64,000 nucleotides of DNA from Rathayibacter sp. VKM Ac-2759. Lineage in GTDB: Bacteria > Actinomycetota > Actinomycetes > Actinomycetales > Microbacteriaceae. The notes beneath the pieces were generated by a model that had not been told where the DNA came from, made no database searches, and saw only the letters and a list, made by a program, of their open reading frames with translations. The translations under genes and the position numbers were made by a program. Position 1 is the stretch's first letter. Every line of letters begins with the position of its first letter. The stretch is from NCBI RefSeq assembly GCF_009834225.1, contig NZ_CP047176.1, positions 3,224,001 through 3,288,000 on the forward strand, written 5' to 3'. Positions 1 through 8,133 of this stretch are shown here, one piece after another.

Positions 1-188
1 CAGATCAGCGGCACCATGAACAGCAGCACGAAGATCGTCAGCAGCACCTGCGAGACGATGTCGGTGCGCCGGCGCCGGCGGTTGATCGCCGACAGCGACA
101 TCGCCTCGGAGCGGGCCCTCTCGCCGGCCGAGCGGGTCGCCGTGCGGCCGCGGGGGGCGGCGGCGACCGAGAGCGCGCGGTCACTCAT
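1..188 (-). CDS. ABC sugar transporter permease (MalG type), C-terminus outside window
   Basis: Only the first 62 codons lie in the window. The ATG (188-186) overlaps the preceding permease stop by 8 bases (ATGAGTGA), so the two are translationally coupled. The visible protein begins MSDRALSVAAAP, has a basic stretch (INRRRRRTDIV) and enters a first hydrophobic helix (VLLTIFVLLFMVPLI). That is the usual start of the second inner-membrane subunit of a carbohydrate ABC importer. Order binding protein, MalF-like, MalG-like supports the call. No ATPase gene is visible; actinobacterial sugar importers often borrow a shared MsiK-type ATPase (general knowledge, not shown here). Confidence 0.85.
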   Translation of the reverse strand, partial: MSDRALSVAAAPRGRTATRSAGERARSEAMSLSAINRRRRRTDIVSQVLLTIFVLLFMVPLI

Positions 189-1125
189 AGTGCACCAGCT
201 TCTTCTGGGCCAGGAACATCAGGCCGGTGATCGCCAGGATCATGACGAAGAGGATGACTCCGACCGCCGAGGCGAGCCCGAGGTTGAAGTACTGGAAGCC
301 CGTCCGGTAGAGGTACATCACCATCGTGGTGGTCGAGCTGTCCGGCCCGCCGTTGGTCAGCACGAAGGGCTGCGCGAACACCTGGAACGAGGTGATCAGG
401 GTCATCGTCGCCGCGAAGAAGATCGAGGGCGACATCAGCGGCATCTTGATGCTGAAGAAGCGCCGGAACGCCCCCGCGCCGTCGATGGACGCGCTGTCCA
501 TCAGGCTCTCGGGCACCGCCTGGAGCGAGGAGGAGAAGATCAGCAGGTTGTAGCCGAAGCCCTGCCAGAGCGACATCAGCACGACGCAGAGCATCGCGGT
601 CGAGGTGGAGCCGAGGAAGTTCGGTGCGGAGACGCCGAAGACGCTCTGCCAGATGTTGTCGACCAGCCCGCTCGGGATGAGCATGATCTGCCAGACGGCC
701 GCGTTGGCCACCATCGGCGTCACCACCGGGATGAACAGCAGCACCCGGTAGACGTTCCCCCCGCGGATCCGCGGGGAGATCCACGCCGCGATCGCCATCG
801 ACAGCGCGAGGTTCAGCGGCACGTAGACCACGACGAACAGCAGTGTGTTGGCGATCGTCTTGAGGAAAGCGGGGTCGCGGGTGAGCAGCTGGACGAAGTT
901 GTCGATCCCGGTGAAGGTCGGCGAGCCCGCGAGCGGCCAGACGGTGAAGGCCACGGCGATCGAGGCGAGGATCGGCAGCGCGGTGAACACCGCGAAGCCG
1001 CCGAGGCTCGGCGCGAGGAACGCCGCCGCGGCCGGTCCGTCACCGCGTCTCCTGCGGCGGGGAGCCGGGGCGGGGCCCGGTTCGGGGATCGTCGCACCCC
1101 GGGGCGGGGAGGTGGCGAGTGTCAT
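181..1125 (-). CDS. ABC sugar transporter permease (MalF/UgpA type)
   Basis: 314 aa, normal length for a MalF-class permease. A Pro/Arg-rich cytoplasmic N-terminus (about residues 1-28) precedes six predicted helices. The EAA-type loop that contacts the ATPase is seen as SLMDSASIDGAGAFRRFF near residue 210. The start is well supported: AAGGAG lies 6 bases upstream of ATG 1125-1123. It is the second gene of a binding protein-permease-permease operon, 112 bp after the binding protein, with a strong hairpin between. Substrate is not readable from sequence. Divergence from an alpha-L-fucosidase suggests fucose or fucosyl-oligosaccharides (inference). Confidence 0.93.
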   Translation of the reverse strand: MTLATSPPRGATIPEPGPAPAPRRRRRGDGPAAAAFLAPSLGGFAVFTALPILASIAVAFTVWPLAGSPTFTGIDNFVQLLTRDPAFLKTIANTLLFVVVYVPLNLALSMAIAAWISPRIRGGNVYRVLLFIPVVTPMVANAAVWQIMLIPSGLVDNIWQSVFGVSAPNFLGSTSTAMLCVVLMSLWQGFGYNLLIFSSSLQAVPESLMDSASIDGAGAFRRFFSIKMPLMSPSIFFAATMTLITSFQVFAQPFVLTNGGPDSSTTTMVMYLYRTGFQYFNLGLASAVGVILFVMILAITGLMFLAQKKLVHYE

Positions 1126-1195
1126 GGCGCTCCTTCGCGTCGTAGCTCGAGGGGATCGGTGCAGGGCTGAGGGTCCGGGCGGCGGTGCCGCGCGC

Positions 1196-1230
1196 GGGTG
1201 CGGGGGCGCATTCTCGGCGCCCCCGCACCC
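1196..1230 (-). promoter_or_regulatory. Intercistronic hairpin between binding protein and permeases
   Basis: Perfect 14-bp inverted repeat: arms 1196-1209 (GGGTGCGGGGGCGC on the plus strand) and 1217-1230, with a 7-base loop. It begins 8 bases after the binding-protein stop and ends 71 bases before the permease start. Such hairpins act as partial terminators or mRNA 3'-end protectors and raise binding-protein dose over permeases. That role is inferred. Confidence 0.75.
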
Positions 1231-1237
1231 GGCCGGA

Positions 1238-2479
1238 TCAGCCGGCGCTGCCGCTGCTGCTCTGCACGCTCTCGAGGAACGACGTCGGGTCGGTCTGGCC
1301 GTTGATCACCGAGATCGAGCCCTGCGAGAAGCTCAGTCCGTCCTGCGTCCACGTCGGCGTGGAGAGGTACGGGACTCCCGTCTCGAGTGCCGCCTCCAGG
1401 GTGGGCTGGGCACCCTCGACCGCCGAGGAGTACCAGGTCGACTGCTCCGAGGTGCGGGCCGGGAACGCCCGGCCCTCGGTGCCGAGGTAGGCCTGGGCGT
1501 CGGTGCCCGTGATGATCGCCAGCGCCTTCGCGGCGACCTCGGGAGTGCTGCACTTGGTGGTGATGCCGAATCCGGAGCCGCCGATCGCGGTGGCCGCGCC
1601 CTCGTCACCGGTGGGGACCGTGACGATGCCGACGTCGAACTTGGCCTGGTCCTTCGCGTTGATCATGTCCCAGGGGCCGGTCACGTACATCGCGGCGTTG
1701 CCGGCGAGGAACTGCGACCCGTCGCTGGAGTCGGTGGCCAGCTGGGCGGCGACGCCCTGCTCGCTGACGAGGCTCGCGTACCAGGCCATCGTCTTCTCCT
1801 GGCCGGCGCTGGTGAGGTTCAGCTTCCCGTCCTCGGTCGCCGCCTGGTCGCCTCCGATGGTCGGGCCCCACTGGTTCATCGCGTCGATCTGGTTCGTGGT
1901 CGCGAAGCCGTACTTGCCGTCCTTGGTCAGCGCCTTGGCGGCCGTCTCGAACTCGGCGACCGTCCAGCCGTCCTTCGGGTTCTCCAGACCGGCCGCGGCG
2001 AACGCGTCCCTGTTGTAGAACACGACGTAGGGGCCGAGGTCGTAGGGGATGGCGAGCTGCTCGCCGCCCGCCTGCAGCGCCGAGATGATCGACGAGTCGA
2101 AGTCACCGGTGTCGATGCCCGCGGCGTCGAGCTGGTCGCCGAGGGGGATGAAGTAGTTCGCGAACTGCTGCACCCGTGCCATCTGGAGACCCGCGATGCA
2201 GGGAGCGTCGCTGCCCGCCAGCGTTGTCGGGAGCTTGGTCCAGTAGTCGGCCCAGGCCGCTGTGGTCAGCTTCACCGTGATCGTCGGGTCCTGCTCGTGG
2301 ACCATGTCGGCCAGCTTCTGCCAGGCCGCCGTCTCGACCTCGGAGCCGGCCCAGACCGACCAGTTGATGGTGGTGTTGCCGTCGGCGTCGGTTCCCGAGG
2401 ACCCTGCCGAGCTGCATCCCGAGAGCGAGAGCGCGAGGGCCGCGGCGATGGCCGCGAACCGGAGATGCCTACGTGTCAC
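1238..2479 (-). CDS. Sugar ABC transporter substrate-binding lipoprotein
   Basis: 413 aa, family 1 extracellular solute-binding protein. The N-terminus is a lipoprotein signal: MTRRHLRF, a hydrophobic core, then lipobox LSGC, so it should be anchored on the outer face of the membrane. The mature part has the expected features (INWSVWAGSE, IPYDLGPYVVFYNRDAF, GNAAMYVTGPWDM). The GTG start (2479) is preceded by GAGGAGGAACA. It heads the importer operon and is divergent from the GH29 fucosidase, so L-fucose or a fucoside is the best guess for ligand. Confidence 0.94.
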   Translation of the reverse strand: MTRRHLRFAAIAAALALSLSGCSSAGSSGTDADGNTTINWSVWAGSEVETAAWQKLADMVHEQDPTITVKLTTAAWADYWTKLPTTLAGSDAPCIAGLQMARVQQFANYFIPLGDQLDAAGIDTGDFDSSIISALQAGGEQLAIPYDLGPYVVFYNRDAFAAAGLENPKDGWTVAEFETAAKALTKDGKYGFATTNQIDAMNQWGPTIGGDQAATEDGKLNLTSAGQEKTMAWYASLVSEQGVAAQLATDSSDGSQFLAGNAAMYVTGPWDMINAKDQAKFDVGIVTVPTGDEGAATAIGGSGFGITTKCSTPEVAAKALAIITGTDAQAYLGTEGRAFPARTSEQSTWYSSAVEGAQPTLEAALETGVPYLSTPTWTQDGLSFSQGSISVINGQTDPTSFLESVQSSSGSAG

Positions 2480-2687
2480 TGTTCCTCCTCATTGAGGTGT
2501 CCCCACGGCGGCGCTGCGGTGCGGAGCCTGCGGGACGATGGTCATTGATCGAAATGGATCAGATGATTCCTCAGTCTGCGAGCGTCTCCTGCCGCTGTCA
2601 AGCGATTTAAGGCGCTATACGGTGCCCGTTCATCACGATTGATAGTATCTATCCAGCAAACGCACGCCAGCTCACGATCGAGGGACG
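2480..2687. promoter_or_regulatory. Divergent promoter region, importer / fucosidase
   Basis: 208 bp, AT-richer than the flanks. Two inverted repeats are visible: TGATC-GAAATG-GATCA at 2546-2561 and GATAG-TAT-CTATC at 2641-2653. On the minus strand the first overlaps AATCATCTGATC, which resembles AATCATCATATC in the leader of the aldo/keto reductase gene (about 9190). They are candidate operators for a common sugar-acid regulator. No regulator gene is adjacent. Confidence 0.45.
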
Positions 2688-4184
2688 ATGATGACCACTT
2701 TCGACACCGCACTGCACCGCACCCGCCTCGCCGAGGTCGCGCGAGTGATCGAGGAGGGGCCGCTGGAGGCGTCGTGGGACGCGCTCGCGACCACTCCCCC
2801 CGACTGGTACGTCGACGGCAAGTTCGGGATCTTCCTCCACTGGGGGCCCTACGCGGTGCCCGCTTTCGGGTCCGAGTGGTACCCGCGGAACATGTACCTC
2901 GAGGGCACTCCCGAGTTCGAGCACCACCGCGCGACCTACGGCGACCAGTCGGAGTTCGGCTACAAGGACTTCATCCCCTCCTTCACGGCCGACGCCTTCG
3001 ACCCGGAGGAGTGGGCGCGCCTGTTCCGCCGGGCCGGAGCGCAGTTCGTCGTCCCGGTCGCCGAGCACCACGACGGCTTCCCGATGTACGAGTGCTCGTT
3101 CACCCGCTGGAAGGCGACGGAGATGGGGCCGCGCCGCGACGTGGTCGGCGAGCTCGCCTCGGCGGTCCGCGCCCAGTCGATGGTCTTCGGCGCCTCGTCG
3201 CACCGGGCCGAGCACTGGTTCTTCTTCAACGGAGGCACCGCCTTCGACAGCGACGTCACGCAGACCGCGAGCCTCGACCTCTACGGGCCTGCCCAGCGCG
3301 AGGAGTCGCAGCCGAGCAAGGAGTTCCTCGAGGACTGGCTGGTGCGCACGACCGAGCTGGTCGACTCCTACCGGCCGCAGCTGATCTGGTTCGACTGGTG
3401 GATCGAGCAGCCCGCCTTCGAGCCGTACCTCCGGACCTTCCTCGCCTACTACTACACGCGCGCGCTCGAGTGGGACCGCCCTGTCGCCGTCAACTACAAG
3501 TACGAGGCCCTGCCCGCCGGCACCGCCGTGTTCGACGTCGAGCGCGGCCAGCTCGCCGAGACGCGCGCCGACTTCTGGCAGACCGATACCTCGGTCTCGA
3601 AGAACTCGTGGAGCTACGTCGAGGGCCACGACTACAAGCGCACCGACGACCTCATCGCCGACCTCGTCGACATCGTCAGCAAGAACGGCGCGCTGCTGCT
3701 CAACATCGGCCCGAAGGCCGACGGCACCATCCCGGCGGCCGAGGTCGAGATGCTCGAGACGATCGGCGCGTGGCTCTCCCGCAACGGCGAGGCGGTCTAC
3801 GGCTCCCGCCCGTGGCTGATCGCCGGCGAGGGCCCCACGAAGGTGTCGGAGGGGGCCTTCACCGACACGCACCGCTCCCCGTTCACGGCGGAGGACATCC
3901 GCTTCACCGCGTCGCGCGGGCACGTCTACGCGACGGTTCTCGCCCCGGTCGGCGCGACGGTGTCGATCGCGTCGCTCGGATCCTCCTCGGGCCCGCTGCC
4001 CCGCGAGATCGAGGACGTGGCCCTGCTCGGGCACGCCGACCCGGTCGTCTGGCGGCGGGAGGCCGGCGCGCTCGTGATCGAGGTGCCCGGGAGCGCGGTG
4101 GGCACCCTGGCGTCGTTCCGCGTCACTCCGCGGGTCGAGGCCGTGCGGCCTCGCCGGATCGACATCATCGGGCTCGGCGACTGA
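2688..4184 (+). CDS. Alpha-L-fucosidase, GH29
   Basis: 498 aa. Hydrolyses terminal alpha-L-fucose; no signal peptide, so probably cytoplasmic and acting on imported fucosides. GH29 signatures: GKFGIFLHWGPYAVPAFGSEWY near the N-terminus, VPVAEHHDGFPMYECSFTRW, and the nucleophile Asp236 in LIWFDWW. NGALLLNIGPKADGTIP closes the catalytic barrel and a beta-domain follows (about 370-498). The tandem ATGATG start is preceded by GAGGGA; either ATG could serve. Divergent from the ABC importer, which suggests import followed by intracellular cleavage, with released fucose entering the oxidative operon at 13854-5882. The general acid is less conserved in GH29 and I do not assign it. Confidence 0.95.
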   Translation: MMTTFDTALHRTRLAEVARVIEEGPLEASWDALATTPPDWYVDGKFGIFLHWGPYAVPAFGSEWYPRNMYLEGTPEFEHHRATYGDQSEFGYKDFIPSFTADAFDPEEWARLFRRAGAQFVVPVAEHHDGFPMYECSFTRWKATEMGPRRDVVGELASAVRAQSMVFGASSHRAEHWFFFNGGTAFDSDVTQTASLDLYGPAQREESQPSKEFLEDWLVRTTELVDSYRPQLIWFDWWIEQPAFEPYLRTFLAYYYTRALEWDRPVAVNYKYEALPAGTAVFDVERGQLAETRADFWQTDTSVSKNSWSYVEGHDYKRTDDLIADLVDIVSKNGALLLNIGPKADGTIPAAEVEMLETIGAWLSRNGEAVYGSRPWLIAGEGPTKVSEGAFTDTHRSPFTAEDIRFTASRGHVYATVLAPVGATVSIASLGSSSGPLPREIEDVALLGHADPVVWRREAGALVIEVPGSAVGTLASFRVTPRVEAVRPRRIDIIGLGD

Positions 4185-4324
4185 GGGCGCCGCTCCGCGG
4201 CCGAGCCGGATCCGCCCGATGCCGGAGCCGACCACGACCGCGCTCAGCGCGGCGGAGCCGCGGAACTCGGCGGCGACGCGGCGGAGGAGGGCGAGGGGAT
4301 CCGAGGTCGCGCGCACACGCTCGC

Positions 4325-4340
4325 ATAGACTTCGATCTAT
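4325..4340 (+). promoter_or_regulatory. ArsR-type operator overlapping the arsR-arsC start codon
   Basis: Inverted repeat ATAGA-N6-TCTAT. The first two bases of ATG 4339-4341 are the last two of the palindrome, so the mRNA is probably leaderless and the site autoregulatory. A tighter version (ATAGACGTCTAT) precedes the next gene. Confidence 0.65.
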
Positions 4341-5238
4341 GGATGTCGGTGGATCGACCAGTGCTCTGAGGCTGCTCGCCGACCCGACGCGCGCGCGGAT
4401 CGCGTCGATGATCCTCGGCAGCGCGGACGGTCGGCAGCTCGTCGGGAAGATGGCCGACGCCCTCGAACTGCGACAGCCCACCGTCAGCCATCACGTCCGC
4501 GTGCTCGTCGACGAGGGGATCCTCGCGCGCGAGCCGCAGGGTCGGAACGTCTGGTACTCGATCGTGCCGGAGCAGCTGGACCGCGTGTCCGAGTACCTCC
4601 GGGATGCTCCGGTGCCGGCGCGCGTCGAGGCCGACGTCCTCGACCGGATCATCGCCGACCTCGCCGTCCGCTTCGCCGGCACCTTCTCGCGCGAGACCGT
4701 CGAGCGGTACGTCCGCGAGAGCCACGAGCTGCTCATCGACCGCGGCCACGTGACCCGGCACCTCACCTCGCTGACGTCGCGGTTCGCGACCGACCGCCTC
4801 ACCGCCCTCGACGCTTCCGCCGCGGGACGCTCGGGCGTCCCGGACGTGCTGTTCGTGTGCGTGCAGAACGCGGGACGGTCCCAGCTCGCCGCCGCGATCC
4901 TCCGCCACCTCGCCGGCGACCGGGTGCGGGTGCGCACGGCCGGCTCGGAGCCCGCCGACGCCGTGCGCTCGGTGATCGTGACCGCGCTGGACGAGATCGG
5001 CGTGCCGATCGGGGGCGAGTACCCGAAGCCGCTCACCGACGAGGTGGTCCGCGCCTCCGATGTCGTGATCACGATGGGCTGCGGCGACGCGTGCCCGATC
5101 TACCCGGGCCGCAGGTACCTGGACTGGGACCTCGCGGATCCTGTCGGCCTGCCGCTGGCGCAGGTGCGGGTGATCCGCGACGACATCGACGGCCGCGTCC
5201 GCGCGCTCCTCGCGTCGCTCGAGGCGACGGCGGCGTGA
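4339..5238 (+). CDS. ArsR-family HTH fused to a low-molecular-weight arsenate reductase
   Basis: 299 aa in three parts. Residues 1-95 are an ArsR/SmtB winged helix (RLLADPTRARIASMIL, recognition helix RQPTVSHHVRVL, wing REPQGRNVWYSI). Residues 105-145 are a helical segment (IIADLAVRFAGTFSRETVERYV) often found in front of actinobacterial arsenate reductases. From about 168 it is an LMW-phosphatase-fold ArsC with the CX5R loop CVQNAGRS (Cys174), ITMGCGDACP and DWDLADP. It should reduce arsenate while controlling the ars genes. The ArsR part has no cysteine, so it cannot use a classical Cys3 As(III) site. I chose ATG 4339 over an in-frame upstream ATG (4219) because family homology starts there and the operator abuts it. 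No arsenite pump is nearby. Confidence 0.88.
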   Translation: MDVGGSTSALRLLADPTRARIASMILGSADGRQLVGKMADALELRQPTVSHHVRVLVDEGILAREPQGRNVWYSIVPEQLDRVSEYLRDAPVPARVEADVLDRIIADLAVRFAGTFSRETVERYVRESHELLIDRGHVTRHLTSLTSRFATDRLTALDASAAGRSGVPDVLFVCVQNAGRSQLAAAILRHLAGDRVRVRTAGSEPADAVRSVIVTALDEIGVPIGGEYPKPLTDEVVRASDVVITMGCGDACPIYPGRRYLDWDLADPVGLPLAQVRVIRDDIDGRVRALLASLEATAA

Positions 5239-5269
5239 TCCTCCCGGACCCCTCTGGCACAACCGATAG

Positions 5270-5281
5270 ATAGACGTCTAT
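5270..5281 (+). promoter_or_regulatory. ArsR-type operator upstream of arsC
   Basis: Perfect 12-bp palindrome ATAGACGTCTAT, 31 bp after the fusion gene stop and 28 bp before the arsC ATG. It matches the half-sites of the operator at 4325-4340, so both ars genes are probably controlled by the ArsR domain. Confidence 0.7.
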
Positions 5282-5286
5282 GGTTT

Positions 5287-5309
5287 GAGTGTTCGAGGAA
5301 GGAACACTC
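5287..5309 (+). promoter_or_regulatory. Hairpin presenting the arsC Shine-Dalgarno in its loop
   Basis: Perfect 8-bp inverted repeat GAGTGTTC (5287-5294) and GAACACTC (5302-5309), with GAGGAAG as the 7-base loop. The loop is the ribosome binding site and the 3' arm abuts ATG 5310. It could tune translation initiation; the function is inferred. Confidence 0.6.
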
Positions 5310-5720
5310 ATGACCGAGAAGCCCACCGTCCTGTTCGTCTGCATTCACAACGCCGGCCGCTCCCAGATGGCCGCCGGCTACCTGCGCGCCCTCTCGGGAG
5401 GCGCTGTCGAGGTGCTCTCCGGAGGCTCCGAGCCGGGCGATCAGATCAACCCGATGGCGATCGCCGCGATGGCGGAGGAGGGCATCGACATCTCGCAGGC
5501 CGTCCCGACGCTGATGACCACCGAGCAGGTGCGCGAGTCGGACGCCGTCATCACCATGGGCTGCGGCGACGTCTGCCCGGTCTTCCCGGGCAAGCGCTAC
5601 GAGGACTGGGCCCTCACCGACCCCAAGGGGAAGTCGCTCGACCAGGTCCGTCCGATCCGCGACGACATCAAGGCTCGCGTCGAGGCCCTGCTCGCCGAGC
5701 TGCTGCCCGCGAAGGTCTGA
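5310..5720 (+). CDS. arsC: Arsenate reductase, LMW protein phosphatase family
   Basis: 136 aa, a single phosphatase-fold domain. P-loop CIHNAGRS starts at Cys11; further motifs are ITMGCGDVCPVFPGKRYEDW and TDPKGK. In actinobacteria this type (ArsC1/ArsC2-like) usually couples arsenate reduction to mycothiol/mycoredoxin. That is family knowledge; the thiol partner is not visible. ATG 5310 has GAGGAAGG just upstream. An in-frame GTG (5289) would put the SD inside the gene and is rejected. Closely related to the C-terminal half of the upstream fusion, so this is probably a duplicated activity. Confidence 0.92.
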   Translation: MTEKPTVLFVCIHNAGRSQMAAGYLRALSGGAVEVLSGGSEPGDQINPMAIAAMAEEGIDISQAVPTLMTTEQVRESDAVITMGCGDVCPVFPGKRYEDWALTDPKGKSLDQVRPIRDDIKARVEALLAELLPAKV

Positions 5721-5774
5721 CGACGGCCGACCCGCCGCGCTCTGCCCGGCGTGGTCCACCCGGAAGCGTGACTC

Positions 5775-5881
5775 CTGCGTCTCGCCGGTGATCTCAGCGA
5801 GAGGTTCCACGGCGTCGTCGCGCCCGACCGGCTCACCGACCTCGCCCAGGCGAAGGGCGCGTGCGCGCACGACGTGGCGCC
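5775..5881 (+). pseudogene. Possible decayed arsenate-reductase N-terminal helix fragment
   Basis: The plus-strand frame from 5775 reads LRLAGDLSERFHGVVAP then DRLTDL. This resembles the helical segment of the upstream fusion (IIADLAVRFAGTFSRETVERY). There is no start codon, RBS or downstream phosphatase part, and the frame runs straight into the convergent lactonase gene. It may be the stub of a third arsenate reductase cut by insertion or deletion at the edge of the fucose operon. The similarity is short, so this is tentative. Confidence 0.35.
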
Positions 5882-6763
5882 CTACCGCGAGGCGGCGACC
5901 GCCCCCGCGACGAGCGCCTCGTCGAGCCGGTAGAACTCCTGCGCCGTCCCGCCCCAGAGACGCGCCGACTCGGCCTCGCTCCAGCCGGCGGTCGCCTCGT
6001 GCAGCGCCGCCCAGATGCGGGCGTAGCCTCCGGCCGTCAGCGAGACCGGCCAGTCGCCGCCGTACATCAGGCGCTCGGCGCCGAACGAGGCGAGCGCGTG
6101 CTCGACGACGGGCACGAGCTGCTCCGTCGTCCACGACGCGGCATCCGGAGTCGCCGAGTACAGCCCGGAGACCTTCGCGAAGACGCGCGGGTTCTCGGCG
6201 GCGCGGGCGATCAGCGAGCGCCACGGCTCGTCGGAGGAGAGGCCGATCGGAGGCTTCGAGAGGTGGTCGATGACGATCGAGAGCTCCGGATGCCGCTCCG
6301 CGAGGACCGGCAGGTGCTCGAGGTGGCGCGGCAGCACGGCCACGTAGTCGAACGGCACCCCCGCCGCCTCGAGCACGCCGAGGCCCTCGTCGACGTCGGG
6401 GCGGAGGATCCAGTCGGGATCGGGCCGGTCGTGGATCAGGTTCCGGACGCCGACCACGTGCGCGTCCCGCCGCAGCTCGACGAGGCGGTCGTGCGCCTCC
6501 TGCGGCCGCTCGAGCGGCACGTGGACCACCACACCGGCGATCTCGGGGTTCGCCGCCGCCACCCGCAACATCTCGTCGGTGTCGGCGGCCTCGTCGGCCG
6601 ACTGCACCAGGACCGTCGCGTCGACTCCCGCGGCGCGCAGCTGCGGCCGGAGCTCGTCGAAGAAGATCGAGCGGTCGATCTCGGGCAGGTCGGGGCCGAG
6701 CCAGTCGTAGCGGGCCCTCGTCCTGTCCCAGACGTGCTGGTGGGAGTCGATGACGACGCTCAC
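5882..6763 (-). CDS. Amidohydrolase family 2, probable L-fuconolactonase
   Basis: 293 aa. Predicted to open L-fucono-1,5-lactone to L-fuconate in the cytoplasm. Begins with the metal-binding motif IDSHQHVWD. Later elements include [30 protein letters not shown] and YGGDWPVS, which hold the remaining His/Asp ligands of the COG3618 group. The GTG start (6763) overlaps the dehydratase stop by 4 bases (GTGA). Last gene of the operon. The order reductase-dehydratase-lactonase mirrors known oxidative fucose/rhamnose clusters, so the substrate call rests mainly on context; a rhamnonolactone or galactonolactone is possible. Confidence 0.85.
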   Translation of the reverse strand: MSVVIDSHQHVWDRTRARYDWLGPDLPEIDRSIFFDELRPQLRAAGVDATVLVQSADEAADTDEMLRVAAANPEIAGVVVHVPLERPQEAHDRLVELRRDAHVVGVRNLIHDRPDPDWILRPDVDEGLGVLEAAGVPFDYVAVLPRHLEHLPVLAERHPELSIVIDHLSKPPIGLSSDEPWRSLIARAAENPRVFAKVSGLYSATPDAASWTTEQLVPVVEHALASFGAERLMYGGDWPVSLTAGGYARIWAALHEATAGWSEAESARLWGGTAQEFYRLDEALVAGAVAASR

Positions 6764-8133
6764 GCGACGCCGACGCGGGTCGCGGCGGCCGGGTGCTCCT
6801 CGAGCGGCACCACGTCGGCCGTCACGATCGGATGCGCCCGCCCTGCCCAGTAGCTCCCGGCCGGGAACGTGTACTCGTCGAGGGTCGACTCGAACATCTC
6901 GGCGCTGTAGCCGGGTGCTCCCGGCAGCCGGTACGCGCCGTCCTCGACGATGCACGGCTCCACGAAGTGCTCGTGCAGGTGGTCGACGAACTCGGTCACC
7001 CGTCCCTCGAGGCTGCCGGAGACGGCGACGTAGTCGAAGACCGAGAGGTGCTGCACCAGCTCGCACAGCCCGACGCCGCCCGCGTGCGGGCAGACGGGGA
7101 CCCCGAACTTCGCCGCCATCAGGTAGACCGCGACGATCTCGTTGACGCTGCCCAGCCGCGCGGCGTCGAGCTGGCAGAAGTCGAGCGCGCCGGCCTGGAA
7201 CATCTGCTTGAAGAGCACCCGGTTCATCCCGTGCTCCCCCGACGCGACGCCGATCGGCGCGACGGCCCGGCGCACGGCCGCGTGCCCGAGCACGTCGTCC
7301 GGGCTCGTCGGCTCCTCGATCCAGAGCGGCCGGAACTCGGCCAGCGACTGCACCCAGTCGATGGCCTCCGGCACGTCCCAGACCTGGTTCGCGTCGATCA
7401 TCAGGTCGGCATCCCAGCCGATCACCTCGCGGGCGATGCCGAGACGGCGGTGGTCGTCGGCGCGGTCGGCGCCGACCTTGAGCTTGATGTGCCGGTAGCC
7501 CTGGTCGACCGCCTCCTGGCACAGGCGCCGCAGCTTGTCGTCGCTGTAGCCGAGCCAGCCGGCGGAGGTGGTGTAGCAGGGGTAGCCGTCGCGCTCGAGC
7601 TCGGCGATGCGCAGGGCGCGGGTGGGCTCGAGCGCCCGCAGGATCCCGAGCGCCTCGTCGCGGGTCAGGGCGTCGGAGAGGTAGCGCAGGTCGGCGGCGT
7701 CCACGAGCTCCTCCGGGGTCATCTCGACCAGGAGGCGCCACAGCGGCTTGCGGGCGACCCGCGCCGCGAGGTCCCAGACCGCGTTCATCACGGCGGCGAG
7801 CGCGAGGTGGATGACGCCCTTGTCCGGCCCGAGCCAGCGCAGCTGCGAGTCGCTCTGCAGCGTGCGGTAGACCCCGCCCAGGTCGGCGACCAGCTCGGCG
7901 ACGTCGCGCCCGATCAGCGGCTCGGCCCGCTGCAGGGCGGCGGCCACGCAGAGGTCGTTGCCGCGGCCGATGGTGAAGGTGAAGCCGAAGCCCGAGAGCT
8001 CGGGGTCGTCGGTGCGCAGGACGACGTAGGCGGCGGAGTAGTCGCCGTCCTTGTTCATCGCATCGCTGCCGTCGGCGCTGAGCGAGGTGGGGAACCTGAC
8101 GTCGTAGGCGTCGACGGCGGTGATCGTGGTCAT
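6760..8133 (-). CDS. Enolase-superfamily dehydratase, probable L-fuconate dehydratase
   Basis: 457 aa, longer than most mandelate-racemase-group enzymes but typical for L-fuconate dehydratases. Predicted product is 2-keto-3-deoxy-L-fuconate. Visible: FTIGRGND, the KxK-type base [11 protein letters not shown], metal ligands in [20 protein letters not shown] and GVASGEHG, and the C-terminal His in [15 protein letters not shown]. Family L-fuconate dehydratases carry the same [12 protein letters not shown] and [19 protein letters not shown] segments. ATG 8133 overlaps the aldo/keto reductase stop (ATGA). Translational coupling on both sides ties it to the reductase and lactonase. Confidence 0.92.
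   Translation of the reverse strand: MTTITAVDAYDVRFPTSLSADGSDAMNKDGDYSAAYVVLRTDDPELSGFGFTFTIGRGNDLCVAAALQRAEPLIGRDVAELVADLGGVYRTLQSDSQLRWLGPDKGVIHLALAAVMNAVWDLAARVARKPLWRLLVEMTPEELVDAADLRYLSDALTRDEALGILRALEPTRALRIAELERDGYPCYTTSAGWLGYSDDKLRRLCQEAVDQGYRHIKLKVGADRADDHRRLGIAREVIGWDADLMIDANQVWDVPEAIDWVQSLAEFRPLWIEEPTSPDDVLGHAAVRRAVAPIGVASGEHGMNRVLFKQMFQAGALDFCQLDAARLGSVNEIVAVYLMAAKFGVPVCPHAGGVGLCELVQHLSVFDYVAVSGSLEGRVTEFVDHLHEHFVEPCIVEDGAYRLPGAPGYSAEMFESTLDEYTFPAGSYWAGRAHPIVTADVVPLEEHPAAATRVGVA

Noticed and set aside
5289..5309. Upstream GTG start for arsC
   Set aside because: It would place the Shine-Dalgarno inside the coding region and add seven residues not seen in the family.
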